NCBI GenBank assembly: GCA_030647775.1
Contig: JAUSJC010000010.1
Location: forward strand, 186,001-250,000
DNA length: 64,000 nt
Source of the DNA: Candidatus Curtissbacteria bacterium
GTDB lineage: Bacteria > Patescibacteria > Microgenomatia > Curtissbacterales > GWA2-41-24
Direction of reading: 5' to 3'
This document shows, one piece after another, positions 1-8,899 of this stretch. Each line of letters starts with the position of its first letter. The stretch's first letter is position 1. Made by a program: the position numbers and the translations under genes. A model generated the notes under the pieces. It was not told the origin of the DNA and ran no database searches. It saw only the letters and a program-made list of their open reading frames with translations.

Positions 1-1
1 G

Positions 2-1420
2 TCGGCTGCCGGAGAAATGGGTCAAGTTGTTGGCGCCCGTGTTTATCTGGAAAAAGTTCCTCTCAAATATCCCGGCCTTGCCCCTTGGGAAATATTTCTT
101 TCAGAGTCTCAGGAAAGAATGGTTATTGCCACTGATCAAAAAAACCTCAAGAAAGTATTAGAAATTGCCAAACTCTACAATGTCGAGGCGACCGTAATCG
201 GAAATTTTGACGGATCAAAGAAACTTCATGTAAGTTACAAAAATAAAACAGTCTGTTCTTTGAACATGGACTTTTTACATAGCGGTTTGCCTCAGCGCCG
301 AATGGTTGGTAGGTCGAAGAGAGTGGCCATCGGAGGGGAATTACCGTCCGTTCCTAAAGATTTAGAAAAAATATTTTTGCGGATTTTATCTCACGGCAAT
401 GTTTGCTCCAAAGAACCAATTGTCCGTCTTTACGATCACAATGTTCAAGGGACAAATGCTATGCACCCATTTGGTGGAGTGGACTTTGATGCTCCGAATG
501 ACGGGGCGATTGTCCGCCCGATTCTTTCTAAACCATACGGAGTTGTAGTAACTCATGGCCTGAATCCAGCCCTTAACAACCTTGATCCTTATTGGGGAAG
601 CATTTGGGCTCTTACTGAAGCCGTTTCCAATTTTGTTGCCATTGGCGGGAAAATAAAAGATGCAGCCTTAATAGACAATTTTATCTGGCCATTCCCGGAT
701 GAAGAATCTTTGGCAGCACTAGATAGCGCGGTCGACGCACTTTGTTTCTTGGCCAAAATTTTAAAAATGCCCTTTATTTCCGGTAAAGATAGCCTGTCTT
801 CAACTTACAGATATCCGGACGGAAGAATCTTAAAAATACCTCCGGTCGTTTTAATTTCCGTTTTCGGAAAAATTAAAGACGTTGCTAAAACTGTCAGCTC
901 TGATTTCAAAAAAGTAGGGTCAACGATTGTGCTGGTTGGTAACCCCGACGTTAAAAATCTTGGTGCTTCCGCTTATTTTGATATTACAAACTCATCGTCA
1001 CCTAGTATCCCTAAAGTCGACACTAAAAATATAAATAAAGTTTTAGAAAGCATCTCTCAGGCAGTTGAAAGCGGACAAATTCTCTCCTGTCACGATATCT
1101 CCGAAGGCGGTGTTGCAACAACTCTTGCAGAAATGGCTTTTGGGGGCGGATGTGGAGCAAGCATCAATATAGCCAAAATTACCAAAGGAAGACCGGATTT
1201 TGTTTTATTTTCTGAAACAGCTGGAACCTTTTTAGTAGAAGTCGAAAGTGTCCAAATCGCCAAAAAGGCTTTCGCCGGCGTTCCTCACAAAATAATAGGC
1301 GAAACTCAGGAGGAAGAAATAATCGAAATTAATGCCGGCCAAAAGACTTTATTAAAAACACCAATCAAAAAGTTAAAAAATGCTTGGCAAAAACCGATGA
1401 AGGAGATTTTTCACCAGTGA
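2..1420 (+). CDS. purL: Phosphoribosylformylglycinamidine synthase, PurL (3' part)
   Basis: C-terminal part of PurL, which converts FGAR to FGAM with ATP and ammonia from PurQ (fourth step of de novo purine synthesis). The frame is open from base 2, so the gene begins before the window; the ATG at 17 is internal. Visible PurL features are the LKYPGLAPWEIFLSESQERM segment, the LYDHNVQGTNAMHPFGG stretch, DPYWGSIWALTEAV, and the SGKDSL motif of the second AIR-synthetase-like half. The stop overlaps the purQ start by 4 nt (GTGA), so the two subunits are probably translationally coupled. The missing N-terminus prevents telling the small from the large PurL type. Confidence 0.95.
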   Translation, partial: SAAGEMGQVVGARVYLEKVPLKYPGLAPWEIFLSESQERMVIATDQKNLKKVLEIAKLYNVEATVIGNFDGSKKLHVSYKNKTVCSLNMDFLHSGLPQRRMVGRSKRVAIGGELPSVPKDLEKIFLRILSHGNVCSKEPIVRLYDHNVQGTNAMHPFGGVDFDAPNDGAIVRPILSKPYGVVVTHGLNPALNNLDPYWGSIWALTEAVSNFVAIGGKIKDAALIDNFIWPFPDEESLAALDSAVDALCFLAKILKMPFISGKDSLSSTYRYPDGRILKIPPVVLISVFGKIKDVAKTVSSDFKKVGSTIVLVGNPDVKNLGASAYFDITNSSSPSIPKVDTKNINKVLESISQAVESGQILSCHDISEGGVATTLAEMAFGGGCGASINIAKITKGRPDFVLFSETAGTFLVEVESVQIAKKAFAGVPHKIIGETQEEEIIEINAGQKTLLKTPIKKLKNAWQKPMKEIFHQ

Positions 1421-2190
1421 CAAAACCTAAAGTTTGTATTTTGAGGACTGACGGCACCAATTGCGACGAAGAACTTTTCTATGCGTTCGAAAAATTCGGC
1501 GCATCTCCGAAATTTGTCCATGTAAATGAATTGAGGGGCAAAAGTAAACGCTTAAAAGAATTTAATATCTTAGCGCTTCCCGGAGGGTTTACTTATGGGG
1601 ATGATGTCGCCTCCGGGAAAATCTTGGCGGTAGAACTTGTTAGTTTTTTGAAAAATGAAATAGAAGATTTCGTCGCCAAATATGGACTGGTCATTGGTAT
1701 CTGCAATGGATTTCAAACTCTAATCAGAACTGGCCTTCTGCCATTTACGAAATTCGGCCAAATGGATGCAACCCTCGCCCAAAACGAGAGCGGCCATTTT
1801 GAATGCCGCTGGATTAAAGTAAAAGTTCAAAAAAGTAAGTGCGTTTTTTTACCCCAGTCAAATGAAATTTTTGACATTGCAGTTAATCACGGGGAAGGCA
1901 GAATTGATGCTCCCCAAAATATCATCAAGAAGATTGAGAATGAAGATCTTGTCGTTTTAAAATACGTTGATGAAAAAGGAAACCCAACCCAAAAGTATCC
2001 CCAAAATCCAAACGGATCGGTGAATGCCATTGCCGGAATTTGCAACCAAACAGGGAGAATTTTAGGCCTTATGCCTCACCCGGAAAAATTTGTTGACGCT
2101 ACTCAATACCCAAATTGGAGAAGATCAGTTAGTGGTAACTCTCCGGGCTTTATTATAAAAAACATGGTAAAATTCGCCCAAAGCTCATGA
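1417..2190 (+). CDS. purQ: FGAM synthase glutaminase subunit PurQ
   Basis: Class I glutamine amidotransferase that supplies ammonia to PurL. The nucleophile elbow GICNGFQT and the distal MPHPE motif are both present, and GGFTYGDDV is typical of PurQ. I chose the GTG at 1417: it has an AGGAG 11 nt upstream, overlaps the purL stop as GTGA, and the protein then begins VTKPKVCILRTDGTNCDEE as the family does. An ATG at 1384 would add 11 unlikely residues and overlap purL by 37 nt. The length of about 257 residues is normal for single-domain PurQ. The end overlaps purM by ATGA. Confidence 0.95.
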   Translation: MTKPKVCILRTDGTNCDEELFYAFEKFGASPKFVHVNELRGKSKRLKEFNILALPGGFTYGDDVASGKILAVELVSFLKNEIEDFVAKYGLVIGICNGFQTLIRTGLLPFTKFGQMDATLAQNESGHFECRWIKVKVQKSKCVFLPQSNEIFDIAVNHGEGRIDAPQNIIKKIENEDLVVLKYVDEKGNPTQKYPQNPNGSVNAIAGICNQTGRILGLMPHPEKFVDATQYPNWRRSVSGNSPGFIIKNMVKFAQSS

Positions 2191-3281
2191 AAAAAATAAC
2201 TTATGCCCAAGTCGGCGATGATTATGACACCAAAGACCCTGTCAAAAAATTAGCACAGCTTGCGGCCCGCCAGACAATCATAAAAGAAAAATCGGGTTTC
2301 AAAGAAATTTCCGACAGTCGCGGAGAATCCGCTTTTGTCTGGGAGCAAGATGGTATTTTAATGGCATCCGTAGTCGAAGGGCTCGGCACCAAAAACCTAG
2401 TCGCCGACGCAATGCGCAGTGGCGCCAAAACGTATTACGATGTAATTGGATACGATACGGTTGCAACTATTATTAATGACCTGATTACGGTTGGAGCAAA
2501 ACCGCGCGTGGTTCATGCGTATTGGGCAATCGAAGATAACAGCTGGTTAGAGGATAAAAGGAGGATGATTGATTTTATAAATGGTTGGCGCGAGGCTTGC
2601 ATAATATCAATGGCGACTTGGGGTGGAGGAGAAACACCAACGTTAAAAGGTGTTATAGAAAAGGGAACGATAGATTTAGGCGGGTCAGCCTTTGGGGTTA
2701 TAGGAGATAGAAAGCGACTTATAACAGACAAAAAATTAAAGGCAGGAGATAGAATAATCCTAGTTAAATCAAACGGTATCAACTGTAATGGGCTTTCACT
2801 GGCAAGAGCAGTTTCCAGAAAATTGCCAAATGGTTATCAGACAAAACTTCCAAGTGGAAAAACTTATGGTGAAGCACTTTTAACTAAAACAAACATTTAC
2901 GCCAAACTCATCCAGAATCTTTTAGATGCGGATATTGATATTCATTACATTTCTAACATTACCGGGCATGGATTAAGGAAGGTCATGCGGGCGCGAGGCA
3001 ACTTCACTTATATTATAGATAAGATCTTTAAGCCTCAAGAGATTTTTACTTTTATCCAAAAACATGCAAATCTTTCAGATGACGAAATGTATCAAACATT
3101 TAATATGGGTCAAGACTATGCGCTTTTTATTCAAGCCGAAGATGTAATAAAAACTCAGGAGATAATAAGAAAAAATAGATTTGAGAGTCTTGATGCGGGC
3201 TATGTTGAAAAAGGTCCTCGCCGAGTCATTATTAAACCGAAAGATATAATCTTTGAATCCGAAACATTAGACCTTAGATAA
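2187..3281 (+). CDS. purM: Phosphoribosylformylglycinamidine cyclo-ligase (AIR synthetase)
   Basis: PurM closes the imidazole ring, turning FGAM into AIR with ATP. The 364-residue protein shows AIR-synthetase blocks: VEGLGTKNLVADAM near residue 64, a YDTVATIINDLITVGAKP substrate-binding segment near 95, and the C-terminal ISNITGHGLRKVMR block. The GGTGxGxK consensus of the N-terminal loop is divergent (VEGLGTKN). The ATG overlaps the purQ stop by 4 nt. The gene ends 3 nt before a convergent small gene, so the purL-Q-M block ends here. Confidence 0.93.
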   Translation: MKKITYAQVGDDYDTKDPVKKLAQLAARQTIIKEKSGFKEISDSRGESAFVWEQDGILMASVVEGLGTKNLVADAMRSGAKTYYDVIGYDTVATIINDLITVGAKPRVVHAYWAIEDNSWLEDKRRMIDFINGWREACIISMATWGGGETPTLKGVIEKGTIDLGGSAFGVIGDRKRLITDKKLKAGDRIILVKSNGINCNGLSLARAVSRKLPNGYQTKLPSGKTYGEALLTKTNIYAKLIQNLLDADIDIHYISNITGHGLRKVMRARGNFTYIIDKIFKPQEIFTFIQKHANLSDDEMYQTFNMGQDYALFIQAEDVIKTQEIIRKNRFESLDAGYVEKGPRRVIIKPKDIIFESETLDLR

Positions 3282-3284
3282 AAA

Positions 3285-3734
3285 CTACTGTGCACTTGGT
3301 GTGGCCGAAGGTGTGGTGCTTGCCGGAGCCACAATACACGGTTCCAGTTTTGCTTTTTCGTCTGCAGTAAGAACCGAAGTGTCACCCCTTGTCATAACTC
3401 TTTGAATCGCATCTTGCGACAGTGCCTGTTCTGTACAGGCAATATTTACCTTTCCTACACCCGGCAGGTCAGCTTCGGTTTGAGGTTGTGTTTGAGAAAC
3501 AGGGGCTTGAGCTTTGCTAAAAATGCCGTTTAAAAATCCCTGTTTAACACTTTGAAGTACGACGAGTGATGCAAAAAGCCCGACGAATATCCAAATTAGA
3601 AGAAAAATAGTGGCAAGATAAATATTTACCTTTTGGAGTTTTTCAGTGTAATTAATTTTAAGAATAGAAATTCCCCTCTTTAGAGAAATCTCATTATTCG
3701 AGATATTTCTTTCTGTAGATTTTTTTAGTGGCAT
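3285..3734 (-). CDS. Small single-pass membrane protein, unknown
   Basis: Unrecognised protein of about 149 residues. The N-terminus is basic and polar, followed by one clear transmembrane helix (IYLATIFLLIWIFVGLFASLVVL) around residues 42-63. The outside portion carries two cysteines (NIACTEQ and LEPCIV) and ends in a Pro/Ser/Thr-rich tail. I start it at the ATG at 3734; a longer reading from a TTG at 3767 would begin upstream of a possible -10 box (CATAAT at 3759-3764). It converges on purM with a 3-nt gap. Probably an anchored extracellular protein; function unknown. Confidence 0.6.
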   Translation of the reverse strand: MPLKKSTERNISNNEISLKRGISILKINYTEKLQKVNIYLATIFLLIWIFVGLFASLVVLQSVKQGFLNGIFSKAQAPVSQTQPQTEADLPGVGKVNIACTEQALSQDAIQRVMTRGDTSVLTADEKAKLEPCIVAPASTTPSATPSAQ

Positions 3735-3811
3735 TATTTTTTGGGGGCAGAAATTAGAATTATGCAAATAACTTTAACCTAAAGCTAAAGTAAAATCAAG
3801 CAGCAAGCCAA

Positions 3812-4116
3812 CTATCCCTTAACTGGGACTTTAATGTCTTTGACAAGCTTTATCCCAATGCCGGCGATGTTAGATCCGCTCGAAGCAATAAATACCATTA
3901 AGAGATAAAAGTTGGCGCTTCAACATTAAATACTTGCGACGGTTTACTTTTCCTGGTCAGTACATTGGAGATTAAAAAGATAAGGAGAATGATCATCAAG
4001 ACTCCCGCCGCCAAAAGCACATAGCCAATTATTTTATCGACTTTAATATCCCCAATTCCCACCGTATAAAAACTATAGCCTTTTTTGCATTTTTTGGAAA
4101 ACCAGAGTAGAATACG
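3812..4116 (-). pseudogene. Decayed or frame-split small membrane protein gene
   Basis: No intact gene covers this roughly 350-base gap, but the minus strand holds a coherent membrane protein. From about 4089 it reads CKKGYSFYTVGIGDIKVDKI followed by a hydrophobic helix (IIGYVLLAAGVLMIILLIFLI) and stops with TAA at 3900-3898. The next frame starts with an ATG sharing one base with that stop (TAATG) and reads MVFIASSGSNIAGIGIKLVK before a TAG at 3814. The first frame has no ATG, GTG or TTG in a sensible place, while an ATG one base out of frame (4090) meets an early stop. This suggests one old gene broken by two frameshifts. The only alternative is a coupled overlapping pair. Confidence 0.5.
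4085..4113 (+). promoter_or_regulatory. Promoter of the purP-purA-purB operon, leaderless
   Basis: TTGCAT (4085-4090), 17-nt spacer, TAGAAT (4108-4113), then 6 nt and the purP ATG at 4120. The expected transcription start coincides with the start codon, and there is no Shine-Dalgarno site. Confidence 0.65.
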
Positions 4117-4119
4117 TCA

Positions 4120-5133
4120 ATGGAGGCCTACAAACGCTACAAAATTGCAACTCTGGGCTCTCACTCCGCCCTGCAGATATTAAAAGGCGCCCACGACGAA
4201 GGATTTAAAACCCTCTTGGTTTGTACTTCCGACCGCATCTCACTTTACGGACGCTTTAATTTTATCGACAAAATAATCGAAATTAAAAGCTATTCGGATT
4301 TTCCAAAAATCGAAAGTATACTAATAAAAGAAAAGGCAATCATTATTCCCCATGGCTCCTTTGTTGCCTATTTAGGGCTGGAAGAAAATAAGAAAATGAA
4401 GGTTCCTTACTTTGGCAATAAAAAAGTCCTAGATTGGGAATCGGACCGGCTTAAACAAAGGGAATGGATGGAAAAAGCGGGAATCCCTGTCCCCCGAAAA
4501 TATAATACACCAAATGAAATTGATAAACCCGTTCTTGTAAAAACATATGGTGCTGCCGGCGGTCATGGATACTTTTTTGCTAAAAACAAAAAACAATTTG
4601 CCCTTCGTATTAAAAGTCTTAAAAACAAACCGCATCTTATTCAAGAATATGTTATAGGTGTCCCGCTTTACATTCATTATTTTTATTCGCCACTTACCGA
4701 TAAACTTGAGATCCTTTCAATTGATAAACGCTATGAAACCAACGTTGATTCGCTTGGCCGTATCCCCTCGCAAAACCAGCAAGGTTTAGGTATAGAACCT
4801 TCATTTGTAGTGGTTGGCAATAGCCCGCTCGTTCTTAGGGAATCGCTTTTAGCAGATGCCTTTGAAATGGGTGAAAGGGTAGTAAGGGAATCTAAAGAAC
4901 TAATGCCGGGTGGTTTATGGGGTCCTTTTTGCCTGGAAACGATTATCACCCCCCAGCAAAAGTTTTATATCATTGAGATTTCCTGCCGCATCGTTGCCGG
5001 GACTAACCTTTTTATTAACGGGTCACCGTATGCTTCCCTTTATTACGACAAGGAAGTTTCTACGGGCCGTCGAATTGCTATGGAGATTAAAGACGCGATC
5101 AAATCGAAATCCTTGGCTAAAATTTTAAATTAA
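4120..5133 (+). CDS. purP: Formate-dependent FAICAR synthetase, PurP (copy 1)
   Basis: PurP is the archaeal-type ATP-grasp enzyme that formylates AICAR with free formate, replacing the PurH transformylase. The 337-residue protein opens with the family signature IATLGSHSALQILKGAHDEGF, has the middle-domain VKTYGAAGGHGYF phosphate-binding segment near residue 142, QEYVIGVPLYIHYFYSPL near 184, and a C-terminal CRIVAGTNLF block. It heads an operon with purA, a second purP, purB, purE, purC and guaA. Uncommon in bacteria, and a likely old transfer from Archaea (inference). Paired with a diverged paralogue at 6405. Confidence 0.9.
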   Translation: MEAYKRYKIATLGSHSALQILKGAHDEGFKTLLVCTSDRISLYGRFNFIDKIIEIKSYSDFPKIESILIKEKAIIIPHGSFVAYLGLEENKKMKVPYFGNKKVLDWESDRLKQREWMEKAGIPVPRKYNTPNEIDKPVLVKTYGAAGGHGYFFAKNKKQFALRIKSLKNKPHLIQEYVIGVPLYIHYFYSPLTDKLEILSIDKRYETNVDSLGRIPSQNQQGLGIEPSFVVVGNSPLVLRESLLADAFEMGERVVRESKELMPGGLWGPFCLETIITPQQKFYIIEISCRIVAGTNLFINGSPYASLYYDKEVSTGRRIAMEIKDAIKSKSLAKILN

Positions 5134-5134
5134 T

Positions 5135-6412
5135 ATGAAAAAATCACTTAAAAATTGGCAAGGGGTAACAGCCATTATCGGAGTCGATTGGGGAGATTCC
5201 GGCAAAGGTAGAATTATCGACGATTTGGCTCAAAATGCCGATGTCGCTGCGCGTTTCAATGGTGGCGCGAATACTGGCCACACAATAGAGAATAACTTTG
5301 GTAAGTTCGCGCTCCACATTGTTCCATCGGGAATCTTTAATAAAAAAACAATCTGCCTCGTCGGTCGAGGCGTTGCCTGCGACCTGGAATCTTTAATCGA
5401 CGATGAATTCAAACAATTAAAAAAAGCGGGAGTTTCATGGCGAAACTTAATAATCGACCCGTCGGCAACTTTGACCATGCCGTGGCACAAGTTAAAAGAT
5501 GGCCTTCGGGAAAATACCCGCAGACAAAAAATCGGCACTACCGGCAGGGGAGTCGGTCCTGCTTATGCCGATAGAGTCGAAAGGGTAGGTCTACAAGTAG
5601 GCGATCTTTATAAAAATGATTTTTCGAAGTTATTGAAAGAAGAAATCGATTTTCAGAATAAATATTTTGCTCTAGAACTTTCGTATCAAAAAATTCTAAC
5701 TCAATTCCAAAATTATGCCAAAGTTACCAAACCACTTATTGGCAGGACAATACCTATTATGCAAAAAGCCATTCAAAAAGGCCAAAATATCCTTTTTGAA
5801 GGGGCACAAGGGTGGCTTTTGGATGTTGATGCCGGTACATACCCTTTCGTTACATCTTCAAATACGGGAATCATCGGTATTTGGAAATCATTTGATCTTC
5901 ATCCCAAAAAAATCAACAACATAATTGGTATTACCAAAGCTTACACAACGCGAGTCGGTGCCGGGCCCATACCCACCAAAATAGAAGGGCGAGAAAGGCA
6001 ATTAATCATAGAAAAAGGTCACGAAATTGGCACCACATCCGGTCGGACTCGGGACCCCGGTTGGCTAGATCTGGTTTTATTAAAAGCGGCAGCCGAAGTT
6101 AATGGAGTAAATCAGCTGGCTCTTACCAAACTGGATATTTTTTCAGGTTTCAAAAAAATCAAAATTTGTGTCGGCTATACGATTGGTGATAAAAAAGTTG
6201 ATTATTTGTCAGGAAATGCCGACTTCTTATCAAAATGTAAACCTGTTTATATGGAATTAGATGGTTGGAAAAAAGATATCTCTAAAATAAGAAAATTTAC
6301 CCTACTTCCAAAAGCCGCCCAAAATTATATAAGAACTATCGAAAAAATAACGAACGTACCAATCACATTTATAGGTGTGGGTCCAAAAAGGGAAGAAGTA
6401 ATTTATGTCTAA
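5135..6412 (+). CDS. purA: Adenylosuccinate synthetase
   Basis: Joins aspartate to IMP with GTP, first step of the AMP branch. The 425-residue length is normal. The N-terminal motif reads GVDWGDSGKGRIID: catalytic Asp21 is kept, but the usual Glu of GDEGKGK is Ser and the following Lys is Arg. The second catalytic residue is His49 in NTGHT. Further landmarks are GTTGRGVGPAYADRV, FEGAQGWLLDVDAGTYPFVTSSN and the GTTSGRTRDPGWLD block. The ATG lies 1 nt after the purP stop, and the end overlaps the second purP by 8 nt. Confidence 0.95.
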   Translation: MKKSLKNWQGVTAIIGVDWGDSGKGRIIDDLAQNADVAARFNGGANTGHTIENNFGKFALHIVPSGIFNKKTICLVGRGVACDLESLIDDEFKQLKKAGVSWRNLIIDPSATLTMPWHKLKDGLRENTRRQKIGTTGRGVGPAYADRVERVGLQVGDLYKNDFSKLLKEEIDFQNKYFALELSYQKILTQFQNYAKVTKPLIGRTIPIMQKAIQKGQNILFEGAQGWLLDVDAGTYPFVTSSNTGIIGIWKSFDLHPKKINNIIGITKAYTTRVGAGPIPTKIEGRERQLIIEKGHEIGTTSGRTRDPGWLDLVLLKAAAEVNGVNQLALTKLDIFSGFKKIKICVGYTIGDKKVDYLSGNADFLSKCKPVYMELDGWKKDISKIRKFTLLPKAAQNYIRTIEKITNVPITFIGVGPKREEVIYV

Positions 6413-7496
6413 AAAATCACAAAAACCCACAATTGCCGTTTTAGGCAGTCACAGTGCTCTTGATGTTTGTCGTGGCGCCAAGGACGAAGGTTTTGACACT
6501 CTGGTTGTTGTTGAAAAAGGCCGCGACAAAACTTATGCAAACTATTTTAAATCAAATGGCTCTTTAGGTTGCGTCGACGAAGTTCTATACGTCGAAAAAT
6601 TTAAGGATATCCTAAAACCAGAAATCATAAAAATCCTCAAAAGCAAAAATGCGATTTTCATTCCCCACAGGTCATTTGAAGTTTACATTAACAATTACGA
6701 TGCTATAGAAAACGATTTTGACATTCCAATTTTTGGCAATCGCAGACTCCTGCGTGTAGAGGAAAGGACTGAAAAACCAAATCAATACGATCTTTTACAA
6801 AAAGCGGGTATTAGATTTCCTAAACAATTTAAAAGCCCAAACGATATCGACCGCCTGGTAATAGTAAAAGTCTTAGAAAATGAGCGAGGTTTTGAAAGAG
6901 CATTTTTTGTAGTCAATTCAGTAGGCCAATATGAGGCAGAGTCGCAGAGATTGATCAAAGATGGAAGAATTACAAAGAAGGCCCTTGAAGAAGCAGTTAT
7001 AGAAGAATTCCTTTTAGGAGTTCAGGTAAATTATAACTTTTTTTATTCCTCTCTCCATAATAGATTAGAACTGATCGGTACGGATACTAGAAGACAAACA
7101 AACTTAGATGGATTTATAAGATTACCAGGAATTTATCAACATCAAGTTAGGGATAACGTCACTTACGAAGAGGCGGGTCACATTGCTGTAACAACGCTCG
7201 AGTCACTTTTAGAACCGGCTTTCGAAATCGGTGAAAGATTTGTAAATGCCGCGAAGGAAATGTTTACTCCGGGGGTTATCGGACCATTTAGTTTGCAGGC
7301 AGTTGTAACGCCCGGTCCGCCTAAAAAAGAAATAGTAGTTTTTGATGTATCACCAAGAATGCCGGGGAGCCCGGGAATCTTTGCTACACCTTATTCAGGC
7401 TATCTTTACGGGCAATCAATATCTATGGGAAGGCGAGTTGCCATTGAAATTAAAAATGCTTTAAAATCCAAGAAACTTTCTAAAATCACAACATGA
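6405..7496 (+). CDS. PurP-family ATP-grasp enzyme (copy 2, diverged)
   Basis: Second PurP-family protein, 363 residues, beginning IAVLGSHSALDVCRGAKDEGF like copy 1. It keeps IPHRSFEVYI, EEFLLGVQVNYNFFYSSL and the TRRQTNLDG segment, but where copy 1 has the glycine-rich AAGGHG loop it has LENERGFERAFFV, and the C-terminal block differs (DVSPRMPGSPGIF). Some archaea also carry two purP genes, of which only one is proven as FAICAR synthetase; the role of the second is open. The sandwich between purA and purB (8-nt and 4-nt overlaps) suggests a purine role, but the exact reaction should not be assumed. Confidence 0.82.
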   Translation: MSKKSQKPTIAVLGSHSALDVCRGAKDEGFDTLVVVEKGRDKTYANYFKSNGSLGCVDEVLYVEKFKDILKPEIIKILKSKNAIFIPHRSFEVYINNYDAIENDFDIPIFGNRRLLRVEERTEKPNQYDLLQKAGIRFPKQFKSPNDIDRLVIVKVLENERGFERAFFVVNSVGQYEAESQRLIKDGRITKKALEEAVIEEFLLGVQVNYNFFYSSLHNRLELIGTDTRRQTNLDGFIRLPGIYQHQVRDNVTYEEAGHIAVTTLESLLEPAFEIGERFVNAAKEMFTPGVIGPFSLQAVVTPGPPKKEIVVFDVSPRMPGSPGIFATPYSGYLYGQSISMGRRVAIEIKNALKSKKLSKITT

Positions 7497-8899
7497 GCAA
7501 AATTGATTTTACAAATTACCAATCACCATTTTCCTGGCGTTATGGCTCGCAGGAGATGCGCCGGATATTTTCCGAAGTAAACAAGCGAAAAACTTGGCGC
7601 AAAGTTTGGGTAGCTTTAGCAAAAGCCCAAAAAAAAGCTGGACTTTTAACAGATGATGAATTCAACTCCATTAAAAAAAATGCCGAGAATATTGATATCG
7701 AAAGAGCCCACGAAATCGAAAAAGAAATATACCATGATTTAATGGCCGAAATCCGCACGTTTGCCGAGCAGTCAGGTAAATCCGGCGGCAAAATCCATCT
7801 CGGTTCGACCAGTACTGATATTGAAGATAACGCCCAAATAATAAATATTCACGATGCTCTAAATATCATTGAAAAAGAATTGATAGAGTTGCTTAAGAGT
7901 TTTGCCGTAAGTATTCAAAAATACCAAAATCTGATTTGTATGGGTTACACCCATCTCCAGCCGGCCGAACCGACGACCTTAGGATACCGTTTTGCCACCT
8001 ATGCCCAGGATTTATTGAACGATTTAAAACTCTTAAGATTTTTTAGACAAAACTTGCGGGCCAAAGGCATGAAAGGGGCAGTCGGAACCAGCGCTTCCTA
8101 CGTAAAGTTATTAGATGGTAAATCGATTGACGCTTTTAAAATGAGTAGGCAAGTTATGGCAGACCTGGGTCTTGCCGAAACAATAGTTAACTATCAAACA
8201 TACCCCAGAAAAACCGATTTACATCTAACTTTTGTCCTTTCCGGGATTGCCCAGTCACTCCACAAATTCGCTTTTGACCTGAGGATTATGCAGTCTCCAA
8301 ACTTTGGCGAGTGGTCAGAACCCCGCGGAGAAAAAAGGGTCGGTTCGTCTGCCATGCCGTTTAAAAGAAATCCCGATAAAGCCGAAAAAATTTGCTCCCT
8401 TGCCCGTTATATTTCGTCACTTACCGATATCGCTTGGAACAACGCCGCAAACACTCTTCTTGAGCGGACTTTAGACGACAGTGCTTCAAGAAGAATTTTT
8501 ATTCCGGAATCATTTCTGGCTGCAGACGAGATCTTAAAAGTTACTACCGAGCTAGTTAAAGGCCTAGTTATCTTTGAAAAAAGTATCAAAAGGAATCTGG
8601 AAAAATTCGGCCCGTTTGCCGCAACCGAAACACTGATGATGGAAGCGGTCAAAAACGGCGCTGATAGGCAAAAGATCCATGAAGTAATTCGCGAGATTGC
8701 CATGGAATCCTGGAACGCGATGAATGACGACAAAAGTAACCCCTTGGTTGAAATGCTTAAAAAGGATAAAATAATTACGAAGTTTGTGAAACCTGATAAA
8801 ATTTCATTACTGCTCGATCCTGCCAAACATACAGGTCTAGCCCCAAAAAGGTGCCTGATGTTTTTGAAAGAATTACAGATGGAGATTAAAAATGAATAA
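7493..8899 (+). CDS. purB: Adenylosuccinate lyase
   Basis: Cleaves SAICAR to AICAR plus fumarate and adenylosuccinate to AMP plus fumarate, so it serves both ends of the pathway here. The 468-residue protein has the fumarase/aspartase-superfamily signature GSSAMPFKRNPDKAEKI at residues 284-300, a GSTSTDIEDNAQ block near 104 and the catalytic-histidine segment GYTHLQPAEPTT near 151. The ATG overlaps the upstream stop (ATGA). A continuing overlap with purE (8 nt) keeps the operon compact. Confidence 0.95.
   Translation: MSKIDFTNYQSPFSWRYGSQEMRRIFSEVNKRKTWRKVWVALAKAQKKAGLLTDDEFNSIKKNAENIDIERAHEIEKEIYHDLMAEIRTFAEQSGKSGGKIHLGSTSTDIEDNAQIINIHDALNIIEKELIELLKSFAVSIQKYQNLICMGYTHLQPAEPTTLGYRFATYAQDLLNDLKLLRFFRQNLRAKGMKGAVGTSASYVKLLDGKSIDAFKMSRQVMADLGLAETIVNYQTYPRKTDLHLTFVLSGIAQSLHKFAFDLRIMQSPNFGEWSEPRGEKRVGSSAMPFKRNPDKAEKICSLARYISSLTDIAWNNAANTLLERTLDDSASRRIFIPESFLAADEILKVTTELVKGLVIFEKSIKRNLEKFGPFAATETLMMEAVKNGADRQKIHEVIREIAMESWNAMNDDKSNPLVEMLKKDKIITKFVKPDKISLLLDPAKHTGLAPKRCLMFLKELQMEIKNE

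Noticed and set aside
1384..1416. ATG at 1384 as the purQ start
   Set aside because: It overlaps purL by 37 nt, adds residues absent from the family, and the GTG at 1417 has its own Shine-Dalgarno site and a GTGA overlap.
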